NCBI GenBank assembly: GCA_025738555.1 | Contig: JAOVFP010000006.1 | Span: 5,890,001-5,954,000, forward strand | Source: Cyathus striatus | Taxonomy: Eukaryota; Basidiomycota; Agaricomycetes; Agaricales; Nidulariaceae | Direction: 5' to 3' | Length of the DNA stretch: 64,000 nucleotides | Translations under genes and position numbers: made by a program | Part shown: positions 37,500-48,526 of the stretch, in pieces | Layout: the number at the start of each line of letters is the position of its first letter | Position numbering within the stretch: the first letter of the stretch is position 1 | Notes under the pieces: model-generated | What the model saw: the letters and a program-made list of their open reading frames with translations, nothing else | What the model was told of the DNA's origin: nothing | The model's database searches: none

Positions 37500-39230
37500 C
37501 AAGCATCTATTAACATATTATTACTACTAATCATTGTGGAGGTGATCATAGGTGATCATAGGTCATTTCAAGCATATATTCACTTATTATTACTATTAAT
37601 CATTGTGGAGGTGATCATAGGTGATCATAGGTCATTTCAAGCATGTATTCACTTATTATTACTACTATTGATTTTAGTAGTGATCAAAGGTGATCATAGG
37701 CCATTTCAAGTGTGTATTAACATATTATTACTACTAATGAATTTAGTAGTGATCAAAGGTGATCATAGGTTATTTCAAGCATGCATTCACATATTATTAC
37801 TATTAATGAATTTAGTAGTGATCAAAGGTGATCATAGGTCATTTCAAGCATCTATTAACATATTATTACTACTAATCAATGTGGAGGTGATCATAAGTGA
37901 TCATAGGTCATTTCAAGCATGTATTCACTTATTATTACTATTAATGAATTTAGTAGTGATCAAAGGTGATCATAGGTCATTTCAAGCATGCATTCACATA
38001 TTATTACTACTAATGAGTTTAGTAGTGATCAAAGGTGATCATAGGTCATTTCAAGCATCTATTAACATATTATTACTACTAATCATTGTGGAGGTGATCA
38101 AAGGTGATCATAGGTCATTTCAGGCATGTATTCACTTATTATTACTATTAATGAATTTAGTAGTGATTAAAGGTGATCATAGGTCATTTCAAGCATGCAT
38201 TCGTTTTCAAGTGCATATTAGATAATAGATCATTTCAAGCATCTATTAACATATTATTACTACTAATCATTGTGGAGGTGATCATAGGTGATCATAGGTC
38301 ATTTCAAGCATCTATTAACATATTATTACTACTAATCATTGTGGAGGTGATCAAAGGTGATCATAGGTCATTTCAGGCATGTATTCACTTATTATTACTA
38401 TTAATGAATTTAGTAGTGATTAAAGGTGATCATAGGTCATTTCAAGCATGCATTCGTTTTCAAGTGCATATTAGATAATAGATCATTTCAAGCATCTATT
38501 AACATATTATTACTACTAATCATTGTGGAGGTGATCATAGGTGATCATAGGTCATTTCAAGCATCTATTAACATATTATTACTACTAATCATTGTGGAGG
38601 TGATCAAAGGTGATCATAGGTCATTTCAGGCATGTATTCACTTATTATTACTATTAATGAATTTAGTAGTGATTAAAGGTGATCATAGGTCATTTCAAGC
38701 ATGCATTCACATATTATTACTACTAATGAATTTAGTAGTGATCAAAGGTGATCATAGGTCATTTCAAGCCTCTATTAACATATTATTACTACTAATCAAT
38801 GTGGAGGTGATCATAAGTGATCATAGGTCATTTCAAGCATGCATTCACATATTATTACTACTAATGAATTTAGTAGTGATCATAGGTGATCATAGGTCAT
38901 TTCAAGCATGTACTCACTTATTATTACTACTAATCATTGTGGAGGTGATCATAGGTAATTATAGGTCATTTCAAGTGTGTATTCATGTATTATTATAACT
39001 AATCATTGTAGAGGTGATCATAGGTGATCATAGGTCATTCCAAGCATGTATTCACATATTATTACTACTAATAATTCTGGAGCTACTCAAAGGTGATCAT
39101 AGGTCATTTCAAGCATATATTGACCTATTATTATTACTAATGATTCTGGGTATGATCAAAGGTGATCATAGGTCATTTCAAGTATGTGTTGACCTATTAT
39201 TACTAGTAATGACACTAAATATTGTCAACC
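37500..39230. repeat. Left subterminal array, 69-bp unit
   Basis: About 25 direct copies of a 69-bp unit of the form GTGATCATAGGTGATCATAG, GTCATTTCAAGCATGTATTC, ACTTATTATTACTACTAAT... run to 39230. A higher-order duplication of about 253 bp, marked by TTTTCAAGTGCATATTAGAT, occurs at 38202-38454 and 38455-38707; the marker also occurs at 37468. TGATCA recurs twice per unit and could be the transposase binding site. Because 69 is a multiple of three, long open frames arise by chance. Confidence 0.95.
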
Positions 39231-39276
39231 ATGTATGCTGAGCAAATACACATTATATTCTTATCTATCATATATG

Positions 39277-40510
39277 CTTAGCAGCTCTAATTCTAGCATC
39301 TAAATCTACTTTGCATGCTTATCAACCATGTATGCTGTAGAGCACACAATTTGTCTGCAATTCAAAAGTCATGTTTTTCATTACCATACCACATTTTATT
39401 CCTGCCACTGCTTACTCATACATATCATATTCATTAGCTACTTAAATTGTGATATGTACACTCATTGAACTTAGGTTTTTGTTTCCCCCCATTTCAACTT
39501 GAATTGTACCTCACTAGAACTGGTAGATGGATGAATGTCCACTGACTTGCAACATTTCTTTGTGTTGAGGATATTGCCTTGCACATAATCTCCTCCACAA
39601 TGCTCAGCAGCTCTAATTCTAGCATCTAAATCTATTTGTATGTTAAGCAGCTCTAATTCTAGCATCTAGTTCTACTTGTATGCTTGGCAGCTCTAATTCT
39701 AGCATCTAGTTCTACTTATATGCTTGGCAGCTCTAATTCTAGCATCTAAATCTACTTGTATATTAAGCAGCTCTAATTCTAGCATCTAGTTCTACTTGTA
39801 TGCTCAGCAGCTCTAATTCTAGCATCTAAATATACCTGTATATTAAGCAGCTCTAATTCTAGCATCTAAATCTACTTGTATGTTAAGCATCTCTAATTCT
39901 AGCATCTAGTTCTACTTGTATGCTTGGCAGCTCTAATTCTAGCATCTAAATCTACTTGTATGTTAAGCATCTCTAATTCTAGCATCTAGTTCTACTTTTA
40001 TGCTCAGCAGCTGTAATTTTAGCATCTAAATCTACTTGTATATTAAGCATCACTAATTCTAGCATCTAGTTCTACTTGTAAGCTCAGCAGCTCTAATTCT
40101 AGCACCTAAATCTACTTGTATGCTTGGCAGCTCTAATTCTAGCATCTAAATCTACTTGTATATTAAGCAGCTCTAATTCTAGCATCTAGTTCTACTTGTA
40201 TGCTCAGCAGCTCTAATTCTAGCATCTAAATCTACCTGTATATTAAGCAGCTCTAATTCTAGCATCTAAATCTACTTGTATGTTAAGCATCTCTAATTCT
40301 AGCATCTAAATCTACTTTTATATTAAGCAGCTCTAATTCTAGCATCTAGTTCTACTTGTATGCTCAGCAGCTCTAATTCTAGCATCTAGTTCTACTTGTA
40401 TGCTCAGCAGCTCTAATTCTAGCATCTAAATCTACTTGTATATTAAGCATCACTAATTCTAGCATCTAGTTCTACTTGTAAGCTCAGCAGCTCTAATTTT
40501 AGCATCTAAA
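39277..40510. repeat. 40-bp satellite array
   Basis: Tandem units of 40 bp, CAGCTCTAATTCTAGCATCT followed by AGTTCTACTTGTATGCTCAG, or by the variant AAATCTACTTGTATATTAAG. About 23 copies lie between 39598 and 40510, with an isolated copy at 39277. The two variants partly alternate. Confidence 0.92.
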
Positions 40511-41208
40511 TCCATGAACAATTTGTCACTCAGCTTTGCAGCACTTTGTTAGCTTTATAAAGCTAACAAAGTCTGGTAACAATTGCTGAACTCACAAAGC
40601 TATGAAATCCAAAAGCTATGTCCTTTTACCTGATCAGCCCTTCTGTATCACATCTGCAGCTCTAGTTTTAGCATCAAAATCCACCTTGTATGTTACACAG
40701 CTCTGTAGCAGGGATTTAAGGGGAGTAGTGAAGGTGCTTTTGGTGGATTAAGGGTAGAGATGGAAGGTTAAGAATATAAACAGTTAGTTAAGGTTCTTGC
40801 CTGTGCAAGAGCTTTAACTTATACATGAGTTAAGCAGTACTGAGTATTAAGTGGATACGAACAGAAGTACACTAAGTTTCTATGGCTAGAAGCTTAGTGT
40901 GAATAACAGATAAGTGCTGTGTGTAAATCAGACTGGAATTGACTGAGGAGTGTAGCTGCATGAGTGGGGTTTATATACTTTATGAAACTACCTAGGTAGA
41001 AAGATGTACCATAATTAATAATACAGTAAGTAAGAGTAATTTTTAGAAGAGGAATTTAGATAAAGGTAAAGGAAAAAAGAAAAGAGGAAAGGAATATGTA
41101 TAAAGGGCACACAGCAGCATTGGAGAAAGTAATACTGATGCAAGCACTTTGCCAAGCATTGTGATTGGTCAGTGCTAAGTCACGTGCCCCTCACTTTGGG
41201 AAGGTACA
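40511..41208. other. Unassigned DNA in the KDZ element
   Basis: No gene seen. A few further CAGCTCT words (about 40660-40705) are decayed satellite. A small hairpin (AGCTTTATAAAGCT) lies at 40551-40564. Confidence 0.4.
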
Positions 41209-41822
41209 GTGTTTTCTTTGGTGTGTCATATTCAATTAGTAAGGATCAATGATTGTTTATGACTGTCTCTCCATTCATACTAATATTCAATTAGTAAGGA
41301 TCAATGATTGTTTATGATCACCTCACCATTCATACAATAATAATATTCAATTAGAAAAAATCAATGATTGTTTATGATTGCCTCACCACCATTCAATATT
41401 AATATTGGATTAGAAAACATCAATGATTGTTTATCATCACTTAATACATTCATACAATAGTAATATTGATTTAGAACTTCAATGATTGCCTATGATCACC
41501 CAATGCATCTATACAATAGTAGTATTCAATTAGATAAATCAATGATTGTCTATGATCACCTAATACATTCATACAATAGTAGTATTCAATTAAAAACAAT
41601 CCAGTGATTGTTTATGATCACCTAACCATCCATACAATAGTAATATCCAATTAGAAACAATCAATGATTGCTTATGATCATTTAATACATTCATACAATA
41701 GTAGTATTCAATTAGAACCTCAATGATTGTTTATGATCCCAATCATAAAATAGCATGGCTTATTCGATTGGGGCAATCATATAACACTGCTGTTATATGA
41801 TCAGAATGGCTGGCACTTATGG
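41209..41822. mobile_element. Probable 0.6-kb TIR element nested in the KDZ element
   Basis: The right end at 41780-41822 carries TGATCAGAATGGCTGGCACT, the complement of the family terminus. It encloses about nine copies of a 60-bp unit (ATTCAATTAG... TCAATGATTGTTTATGATCACC). AATGTACA at 41823-41830 and AAGGTACA at 41201-41208 may be a target duplication with one change. The left terminal motif is not recognisable, so the left border is uncertain. Confidence 0.5.
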
Positions 41823-41859
41823 AATGTACAGTTGTGCATAGTCTGGTAGAGCTTCGATG

Positions 41860-44698
41860 TCATCACCGGTGCTAGCAATCAAGCTGTCTCTATCCGAAAT
41901 AGTTAATAATACATATATGGTTAAGTTTATTATGTGACATCGGACTTACGTTGGTGAATGATCCCGATTGCCAATGTCAGTATTCCTGTCAAGTGAAAGA
42001 AGTTAATCCGAATATTCGGTAATGAGACCTGAAGACTGCAACATACAATATGGCTTCCCCTGTGCTTGCAACATCAACAGATCGGCAAGGCACAGCACTA
42101 GTACAATAAAAAGTTATGGTCAGATGACAAAGACATACTCTAAGCACCTAGAGACCGTAATATACCTTTCAATGTGTGTGTGAAGTTCGTTCCTGTTGTC
42201 AGGTTCAGGGCTGGAAGTGATTAGCTTGAAAACACAGCAAAGAAGAGAATCACAACTCACGCTAGCCGTCTAGATCAATCTTTCCGGGCTTTCTGTGACT
42301 TCTTGGAATGTTTGACTGTTTTGGCAAGACTCGGTGGTGAACATTGGGACATAGAGTGGCCATCAGGGGCAGTATCCTGTCCAACAGCTGGCAGTGTGGG
42401 CCCTACCGCTTGAGTTGTGTCTTCATTATATTCATGTCCTGCTTCCTCATCTACCTCACCCTCACCATTCCCACCATCGCAAGTGCCAGCAGAAGTTGGT
42501 GTGGCTGAGTGTTGTTCCAGACTCCCTTCAAGGCTTCGAGATTTGCAATCATCTACAGCTGGGCATATTTATTAGCACAAGTAAGCACCAGATAATATTA
42601 AATCACGTTGTAGTGTACTTACAAAAGCATCCACAAAGGAAATCATCGAAATTGTCACTAACTTCTTTCGCAAAAATCGTGCTCCCCATCTTTGATTCCC
42701 ATGTATCTCTATTTTTATCCGTGCCACAGTGGAAACTGCATGATCATGTATGGTGAGTACCACGAAAGACAATGGGCCAAGGTAACATTGACTTACATCA
42801 TAGTTTGCATATCCCCACCTAAAAGCGGACGAGGTTAAAGTACCTAGTTTAGCGCAACGTAGTATAAATTAAAATATGTATAATTTCACTCACACCACGT
42901 ACGCTCACTAAGAAAGTGCTCGGTGGGTAAGACTCGGATGCAGGACGCGTCCGGGCGAAGTAAGGTAAAGTAAATGGTGTCGAAGACCGACGCACAAGAT
43001 GGAATGCGTGCTTAGCGAATGCTTTGATGCGCGTTTGATGCGCGTTCCTTAATCTCGGACTTAGCACGGGCTTAGGACTTTGACTCTCGTTACACTCAGA
43101 ATCTCAAGCTCGCACAAATACTCTCGCAGAACTGCTTAATGGTATTTCTCGGGGCACAGGAGACTGCTCTCCCTCTACTTTACTCTACCTATTAAATATC
43201 ATACAGGACTACGGCTAGAGGAACTATATAGTTAGGACAAATACAGTAATTTACATATTAGCTAAGCAGTAAGATAGACTTTTGGACTGGATACAGACGT
43301 CTGGGATGGACCAGAGTAATTCACGCATGTACAAACATACGAGCGCCAAGAATGCGTTCATATGGGAAGATAGCGAAGAACAATAAATCGTCCTGCAGGA
43401 AGAACGCTCCATACGGAGGCGTGATGCCGCGCGCTTTGACTCGTGGAAATGGGAACCGCTGAATCAGCCTGCCGGGAATGCCGGATCTCAGGCCAGGCTA
43501 GGCGCCTATGGCGTGCTGATGCACAGCGCTGGTACAGCGTGGTTAGATAGCGGCAACTGCCGTGGGTCTAGTGCTCATGCCTTTTCCTATGACGCGATAA
43601 CATAGCTTCGATATCCTATTATTAGAATAGACGCGCGCTTAGCTCGATCTCCGGCCTTACTGGTAACTATTTCCCACCGATGTCGAGAATAAGCTCTGAC
43701 CTCGGTGTTTCTATTCTTAGACGCTTTCCTACTTAGGCTAGTTATGTCCCTTATTAGCGCGAGTCGTTCCCACGCTAGCTAACGGTCCGGGACCTCTACC
43801 TTAGCTAATAATTACAACCCAGATATATTATACCGTTTGTAAGTAGCGCGTAGAATATAGAAATAATGTTTTTATAGTAGGTAGAAGTACGCTAGGCGTA
43901 TTAAGGTCCACCTGCCAAAACTGTGAATTTCCAGCCAGTGTTCTTTGAAAATTCTTCTATTGCTGAAGCAAGTGTTGCACGCAACTGCCTAATTGATCTA
44001 CATATTGCATGTAAGTGAATAGCTACAATCTCAGCATTATCTGTCATAAACTTACTTCTCGTACCATTTGTTACGGTCTTTGTCAGTATCCATGTCATCA
44101 ATAGTTACATGGCTGCTTTTGCGTGCTGCTGCATGAATTTCTTGGACTTCTGCTACAACATCTGCAGTTTCATTGGCATAATGGTGGCAAATGAGAGCGC
44201 TCTCAATTTCGAGCTGTGACTTCACATTCTTGGTGTTTGCTGGCAATGTTGAAAGGTACCTGTGCCATGCATCCTCCAATAAGGGCTGAAGATGATCGAT
44301 ATACAAGGTCCTATAGACCTGCCACTCTTGTAATGTCCGCTTTCCAGATGGTTTGAGAATACCTCGCATTGTGGTAGTTGAATTGCGAATGCTGTTATGA
44401 AACCACCTGCTCAGTTGCTACAATGGGGCAAGTTGTGAGTCTACAGTATGAATAATGTTTCTTAAGTGCTGTCACTTACTTTGCACCTCTTCGTCCACTT
44501 ATTAATCTTTGCGTTTGCACCCCACTCACACTTTTCCCTCTTGCTCGGTGTTGGCATACCCCACTGATGCAAGTAATCGACATATAAGTCTGCGAGCCAG
44601 GGCGTTGTCATACCATTGGCCTTTGCATCCAAAAACCCAAATATTCTAGCTTCAAGCCATAGCCGTTGCCCTTTTGTTGTTCATGAACGCGGCATTGT
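41860..44698 (-). pseudogene. Cargo gene of unknown function in the KDZ element
   Basis: A minus-strand gene begins MPRS, TGA, TTKGQRLWLEARIFGFLDAK at 44698. It continues ADLYVDYLHQWGMPTPSKRE to a donor near 44480. It resumes with the frame at 44369 (MRGILKPSGKRTLQEWQVYR, LQPLLEDAWHRYLSTLPA) and then, after a short gap, EEFSKNTGWKFTVLAGGP at about 43950. The last type of block is common in uncharacterised agaricomycete proteins (recollection). The gene is then cut by a CpG-rich insert (42860-43905). A Ser/Gly-rich tail (EGEVDEEAGHEYNEDTTQAV, about 42440) ends in a basic stretch near 42260. Function is unknown. The TGA after MPRS could be a mutated CGA. Confidence 0.45.
42845..43903. mobile_element. 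CpG-rich insert in the cargo gene
   Basis: About 1.06 kb with frequent CGCG, GCGC and CG words, quite unlike the flanks. TTAA occurs at both borders (about 42835 and 43903). The ends are weakly inverted (AGTACCTAG at the left, complement of TACGCCTAG at the right). No coding region is visible. Borders and class are uncertain. Confidence 0.4.
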
Positions 44699-44699
44699 A

Positions 44700-46060
44700 T
44701 GTTACCGGGGAGGTATGAAGTCTAGGGATGTGGTGAAAGACGTCAATGTGGAAGGGGATATGTGGTGACTTCGACAGTGAGGGTTGAGGTGTAACTAAGA
44801 AATACGTGGCAGAGGATATGAGTCAGTACAAAATCGAACGATTATTACTTCCTCGGTTCGTTGCTGTGATACATATGCTAAAGTAATTCAGTTGGGACAC
44901 GATTTTTCGGAATATCCAGCATTGATGCAGCAAGCTTACGTTTACAGAGGTCCCTAGCTAATCAATGTTGATTAGATGGTTGAATGGCTTTGGCTTCTAT
45001 CATTGAAGGGATTGTTGGGTTATCGTACCATGGTGTGTTAAGTGGAAGCATTCAGCCTCCAAATCCAGGAGCTGACTTATTTTTTCCAGTTTGAACTTTG
45101 ATGTGAGCTTGCTTCAGAGCCGCCGAGATGGAGCATAGTCAGATTCAGCAAAGCCTTTGTAGTTGTGAGTGGGGTCATATTGACTTTGTTCCACAGAATA
45201 TTTGCAATAAGTAGTTACTAGTCTCCTTCATGTAACAAAAATCATAATTAAAACATAGTAATAGTAAGAACTGCCCGCAAAGACCAAAGCTGCCTTAACT
45301 GGGATGTCCGTTGGTAAGGTAGATATATCGGATGGTCGAAGGTGATGCCAGAAAACTGTGCCAGGGACCCCCAATAGTGCAGCCGGTCAAACTGTTTTAG
45401 TGTAACTATGGATCTTATATATGCACTGCATTAGCTGTGTATTAGGGCAATCGTGTTGCAGGTAGCCGTCTTAACCTCCAGCTTTCATTACAATGTATGT
45501 AGACCATACATATGTAGAACACATTTTCCTCATCGTAAAACTGTAAAACATCGGTAAAACATGGGTAAAACGAAAGAAAATAATCATTATATCTACTACT
45601 GATATACAACATATGCTATCGAAAACATATCTCTCATACTAACATGATGCTCCATGTCGCCAAAAAGCCTCCCATAGTGTGGAGGTAACTCAAGGATGTG
45701 TGGCGAGCGTCGCACCTGGCCTAGTAGATGGTACTACACTAAACCTAGAATAGAGTATTTAGTGAATTAATATTAAGTCGAACACTTAGCTCGACAGATT
45801 CCCAGTAGCGGTGTTGTGTTGACACTTCCAATCGACATCTTAGCTCAGTTAAACTTAGTGGGCGCACACAAAGATGAAGTCCAAAAGGGAGGTGAACTTG
45901 CCATAAGTGTTTTCTAAACTATATACATGTGCGGCATGGTGAAAGGAATAGCACATGTGTCCTTTCATGTCGCCAGAGCCCAGAATACAGAATAGGTACG
46001 CGAAGGAATGTGAAACATATAAAAAATGAACCATAACGCGAAAAAAAAAACAGAATTCGG
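44700..46060. other. Unassigned DNA in the KDZ element
   Basis: Scattered short frames only. I see no motif, repeat array or splice-consistent gene. Confidence 0.4.
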
Positions 46061-48440
46061 TAAGGTAAAAAGATATGGTAATAAGAGAGACCGTTCATTT
46101 ATAAAGAAAAGAATTAAGAGAGCTCACCGCTACGACTACCCTTTAGGACCTATGAACGACGTGGCTACACACACTGGACGCAACCAAAAACCATGACACT
46201 AGAGCAAAGACGAGAAAACTGCTACCCTCCCCAAGGTAGCAGCGAAGTGGTCTAGACTGCGGCTCAACATGTGTATGGATGGCGGTGGGGTGCTCAGCAA
46301 GGCCCTTCGGCCGTTGGAGTACTCGTAATGAAAGTGACGAAGACAATACCTAGATACGTGAGCGATAACAAAAGAGGGTAAAGAAAGATGATCGAAAGGA
46401 ATCGAGATGAATGGATAATTACTGTCCCAGAACCTCAACATGAAGACCCTTCATTCCACCAGCGATATAGACATAAGCAGAGAGCAGCACTCCGGTTGCC
46501 GCACTCTGGTGGTTGAATGTCTGGTCTTGAGTCGTCGCCAATGCAAAAGTCTTGAGGAAGAAAGAAGGGTAACGAGTGGGCGGGTAACCCTAAACCCTAG
46601 CCTTTGAGCAGTCCGATGGGCACATTGTGCCAAGAAGATCCACACTTCGCCTTACGCAGTCTTGAGGGCGAAGGTTCGAGGCCTAGGTAGCAAGAAGATG
46701 GAGAAAAGTGTTAAGTAAAACAGAGGAATAATTGAGACGCGTTGAAAGCGACGCGACAGCACGTAGGCGAAGTCACGTGGTGTTTGGCATCAGCTGCGCC
46801 GAGTCTCTAAGTCCATCGAAAATAAGAAAAGGAGCATAAATCCCAATGCACTGGATGGCGTGAAGCAAAACTGGGTAAATATAAACAAAGATATAGTAGG
46901 TTATAGTCAGTATGGATAAGCAATTAGATATAAAAGTGAAAATAAATGGAATAATCGAATTATAAGTATTATACTGGGAAACACCAGTACGCCATCTTCT
47001 TCCAGCTACATACCCATAACCCCCTCATGTCATTCCACACTTCCCATATTGTCCTTCTGATACACATGCAGTAGAAGTCTGCATTCAAAGACCGTTAGCT
47101 TCAGGGTTACAAAACGAAAGGAACAAAGGTAGAAACAAAGGAGATGAGTCTACATAAGAGGACAAATATAACAAAGAACTGGCGGAAAGAGAGAACGAAA
47201 AAAGAAAGAGGACAGGAGGGGTGGAGAGAGACGTACCAGCTTCCCAGTCCCCCCGCCGTCGACACCAAGCCGAATGTTGCACTTCGTGAAGGAGAGAAAA
47301 CAGGTGGTGAGAGGTGTGACACTCAATGGTGACGGAACTTCGTCAGATTCAGCACATGTACATATGTCTTCGAGATTCCAATATTCATACGTATGCCAGG
47401 AGAAACGGTAGCGAGAGGTGGAGAGGTCGAGCTTCGATTCCATTCAATGTACTGACAGTGAAAGGGAGGAGACTCGAGAGGGACAGAGTGTCGAGTTTAC
47501 ATTCTGTCTATATGCCACGAGATAAACAGCCACGAGGTGGGGAAGACTCGAGAGCGAGGGGTGTATTATTGAGTTTCAATTGTCCATACATATGCCAGCA
47601 GAAACAGCGGCAAGAGGAGGACGAGACTCAAGAGGGAGTTCCGTTCTCCATAACAGCGGCGGGAGGGAGACTTGAGGAGGATGGTACATCTGCTTCTTCA
47701 TCTGCACCGAAGCTTAATAATTTCATGTTCCTATCATATAATTATCAGCATATCCTTTCTTGAAGCGAGAAGAAAGAGAAACAAATGAACTTTTTAGCAC
47801 CCCTCTGCCTTCCTCCTCCCACTCCCACTGCGCCTATTCATGCGCATCGAGCTGCACGCACTCCTCTTTTGCTGTGATGTGGGGTATGCTGCCATCAAAT
47901 GGGTTATCGATTGTTGGAATGGGTTTTGTTTTCAGTGGGCTGGTATTGTGTTGTCAGTATCTTGCGTAATAGCGGGAGAGAGGCGAGAGAGGGACATACT
48001 ATACAGGTCTCTTGTTCTTATCGATTTCTATGTATAATGTAGATTAGCAAGGAAGGAGGGGAGAGGGAGAAAGTGTTCTTACATATCGTCCGAATAGAGT
48101 GCGTTTGCCGTGTAGTTCGTCCACTCAGTCTGGAGGTGACAATGAACAACGCAGTGTAAGGGGGTGATGGTGAAGAGACCAGAGTGGGGGGTGAGTCGTA
48201 AAAGTTCACAGGTGCAGTGGGAATGAAAGTTCTTCGCTGATGTGTTGACATGCATAGACACGACACATGGCATTGACAGGTGGCATCGCTTGGTGACCTT
48301 TCTGATTGATCAAGGTCTATTAATATATTCTGACCATTCACTTCAGTACGTCTTATCAAGGAGGCTGTGTGCACACTAGCGCCTCGTGGTCTGATAGATG
48401 AGGGTCATTTGATTTATGTTGATATCGATCGCATCATCAT
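46061..48440. other. CpG-rich segment with degenerate repeats
   Basis: Composition is richer in G, C and CpG than the surrounding element. Around 47390-47690 there are about three diverged tandem units sharing ATGCCA, GAGAAAC, a purine-rich GAGAGGTGGAG block, and GACTCGAGAG. Several overlapping short frames on both strands show no family signature. It may be another recent insertion, but no borders are clear. Confidence 0.35.
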
Positions 48441-48526
48441 TACATGGGTAAGGGAATTTCGAAGACATACCAGTGCAAATTTGGCAGAAACATTGCAAAT
48501 TTGCACCTTGCTATCGACCGCGTGAT

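Noticed and set aside
37536..38998. Long open frames of 190-229 residues with a repeated GDHRSFQACIHLLLLL pattern
   Set aside because: They arise because the satellite unit is 69 bases (23 codons) without stops. There is no start context, and both arrays show the same effect.
37370..40510. Regular repeats that might suggest a CRISPR array
   Set aside because: The units are contiguous tandem copies with no unique spacers, and the DNA is fungal.
46651..46695. GGTTCGAGGCC word resembling a tRNA T-loop
   Set aside because: The flanking stem has at least two mismatches in five pairs, and there is no D-arm or anticodon arm.
47085..48374. Many overlapping frames on both strands in the CpG-rich part of the KDZ element
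   Set aside because: No frame shows a family motif or consistent splice signals; they follow from purine-rich repeats.
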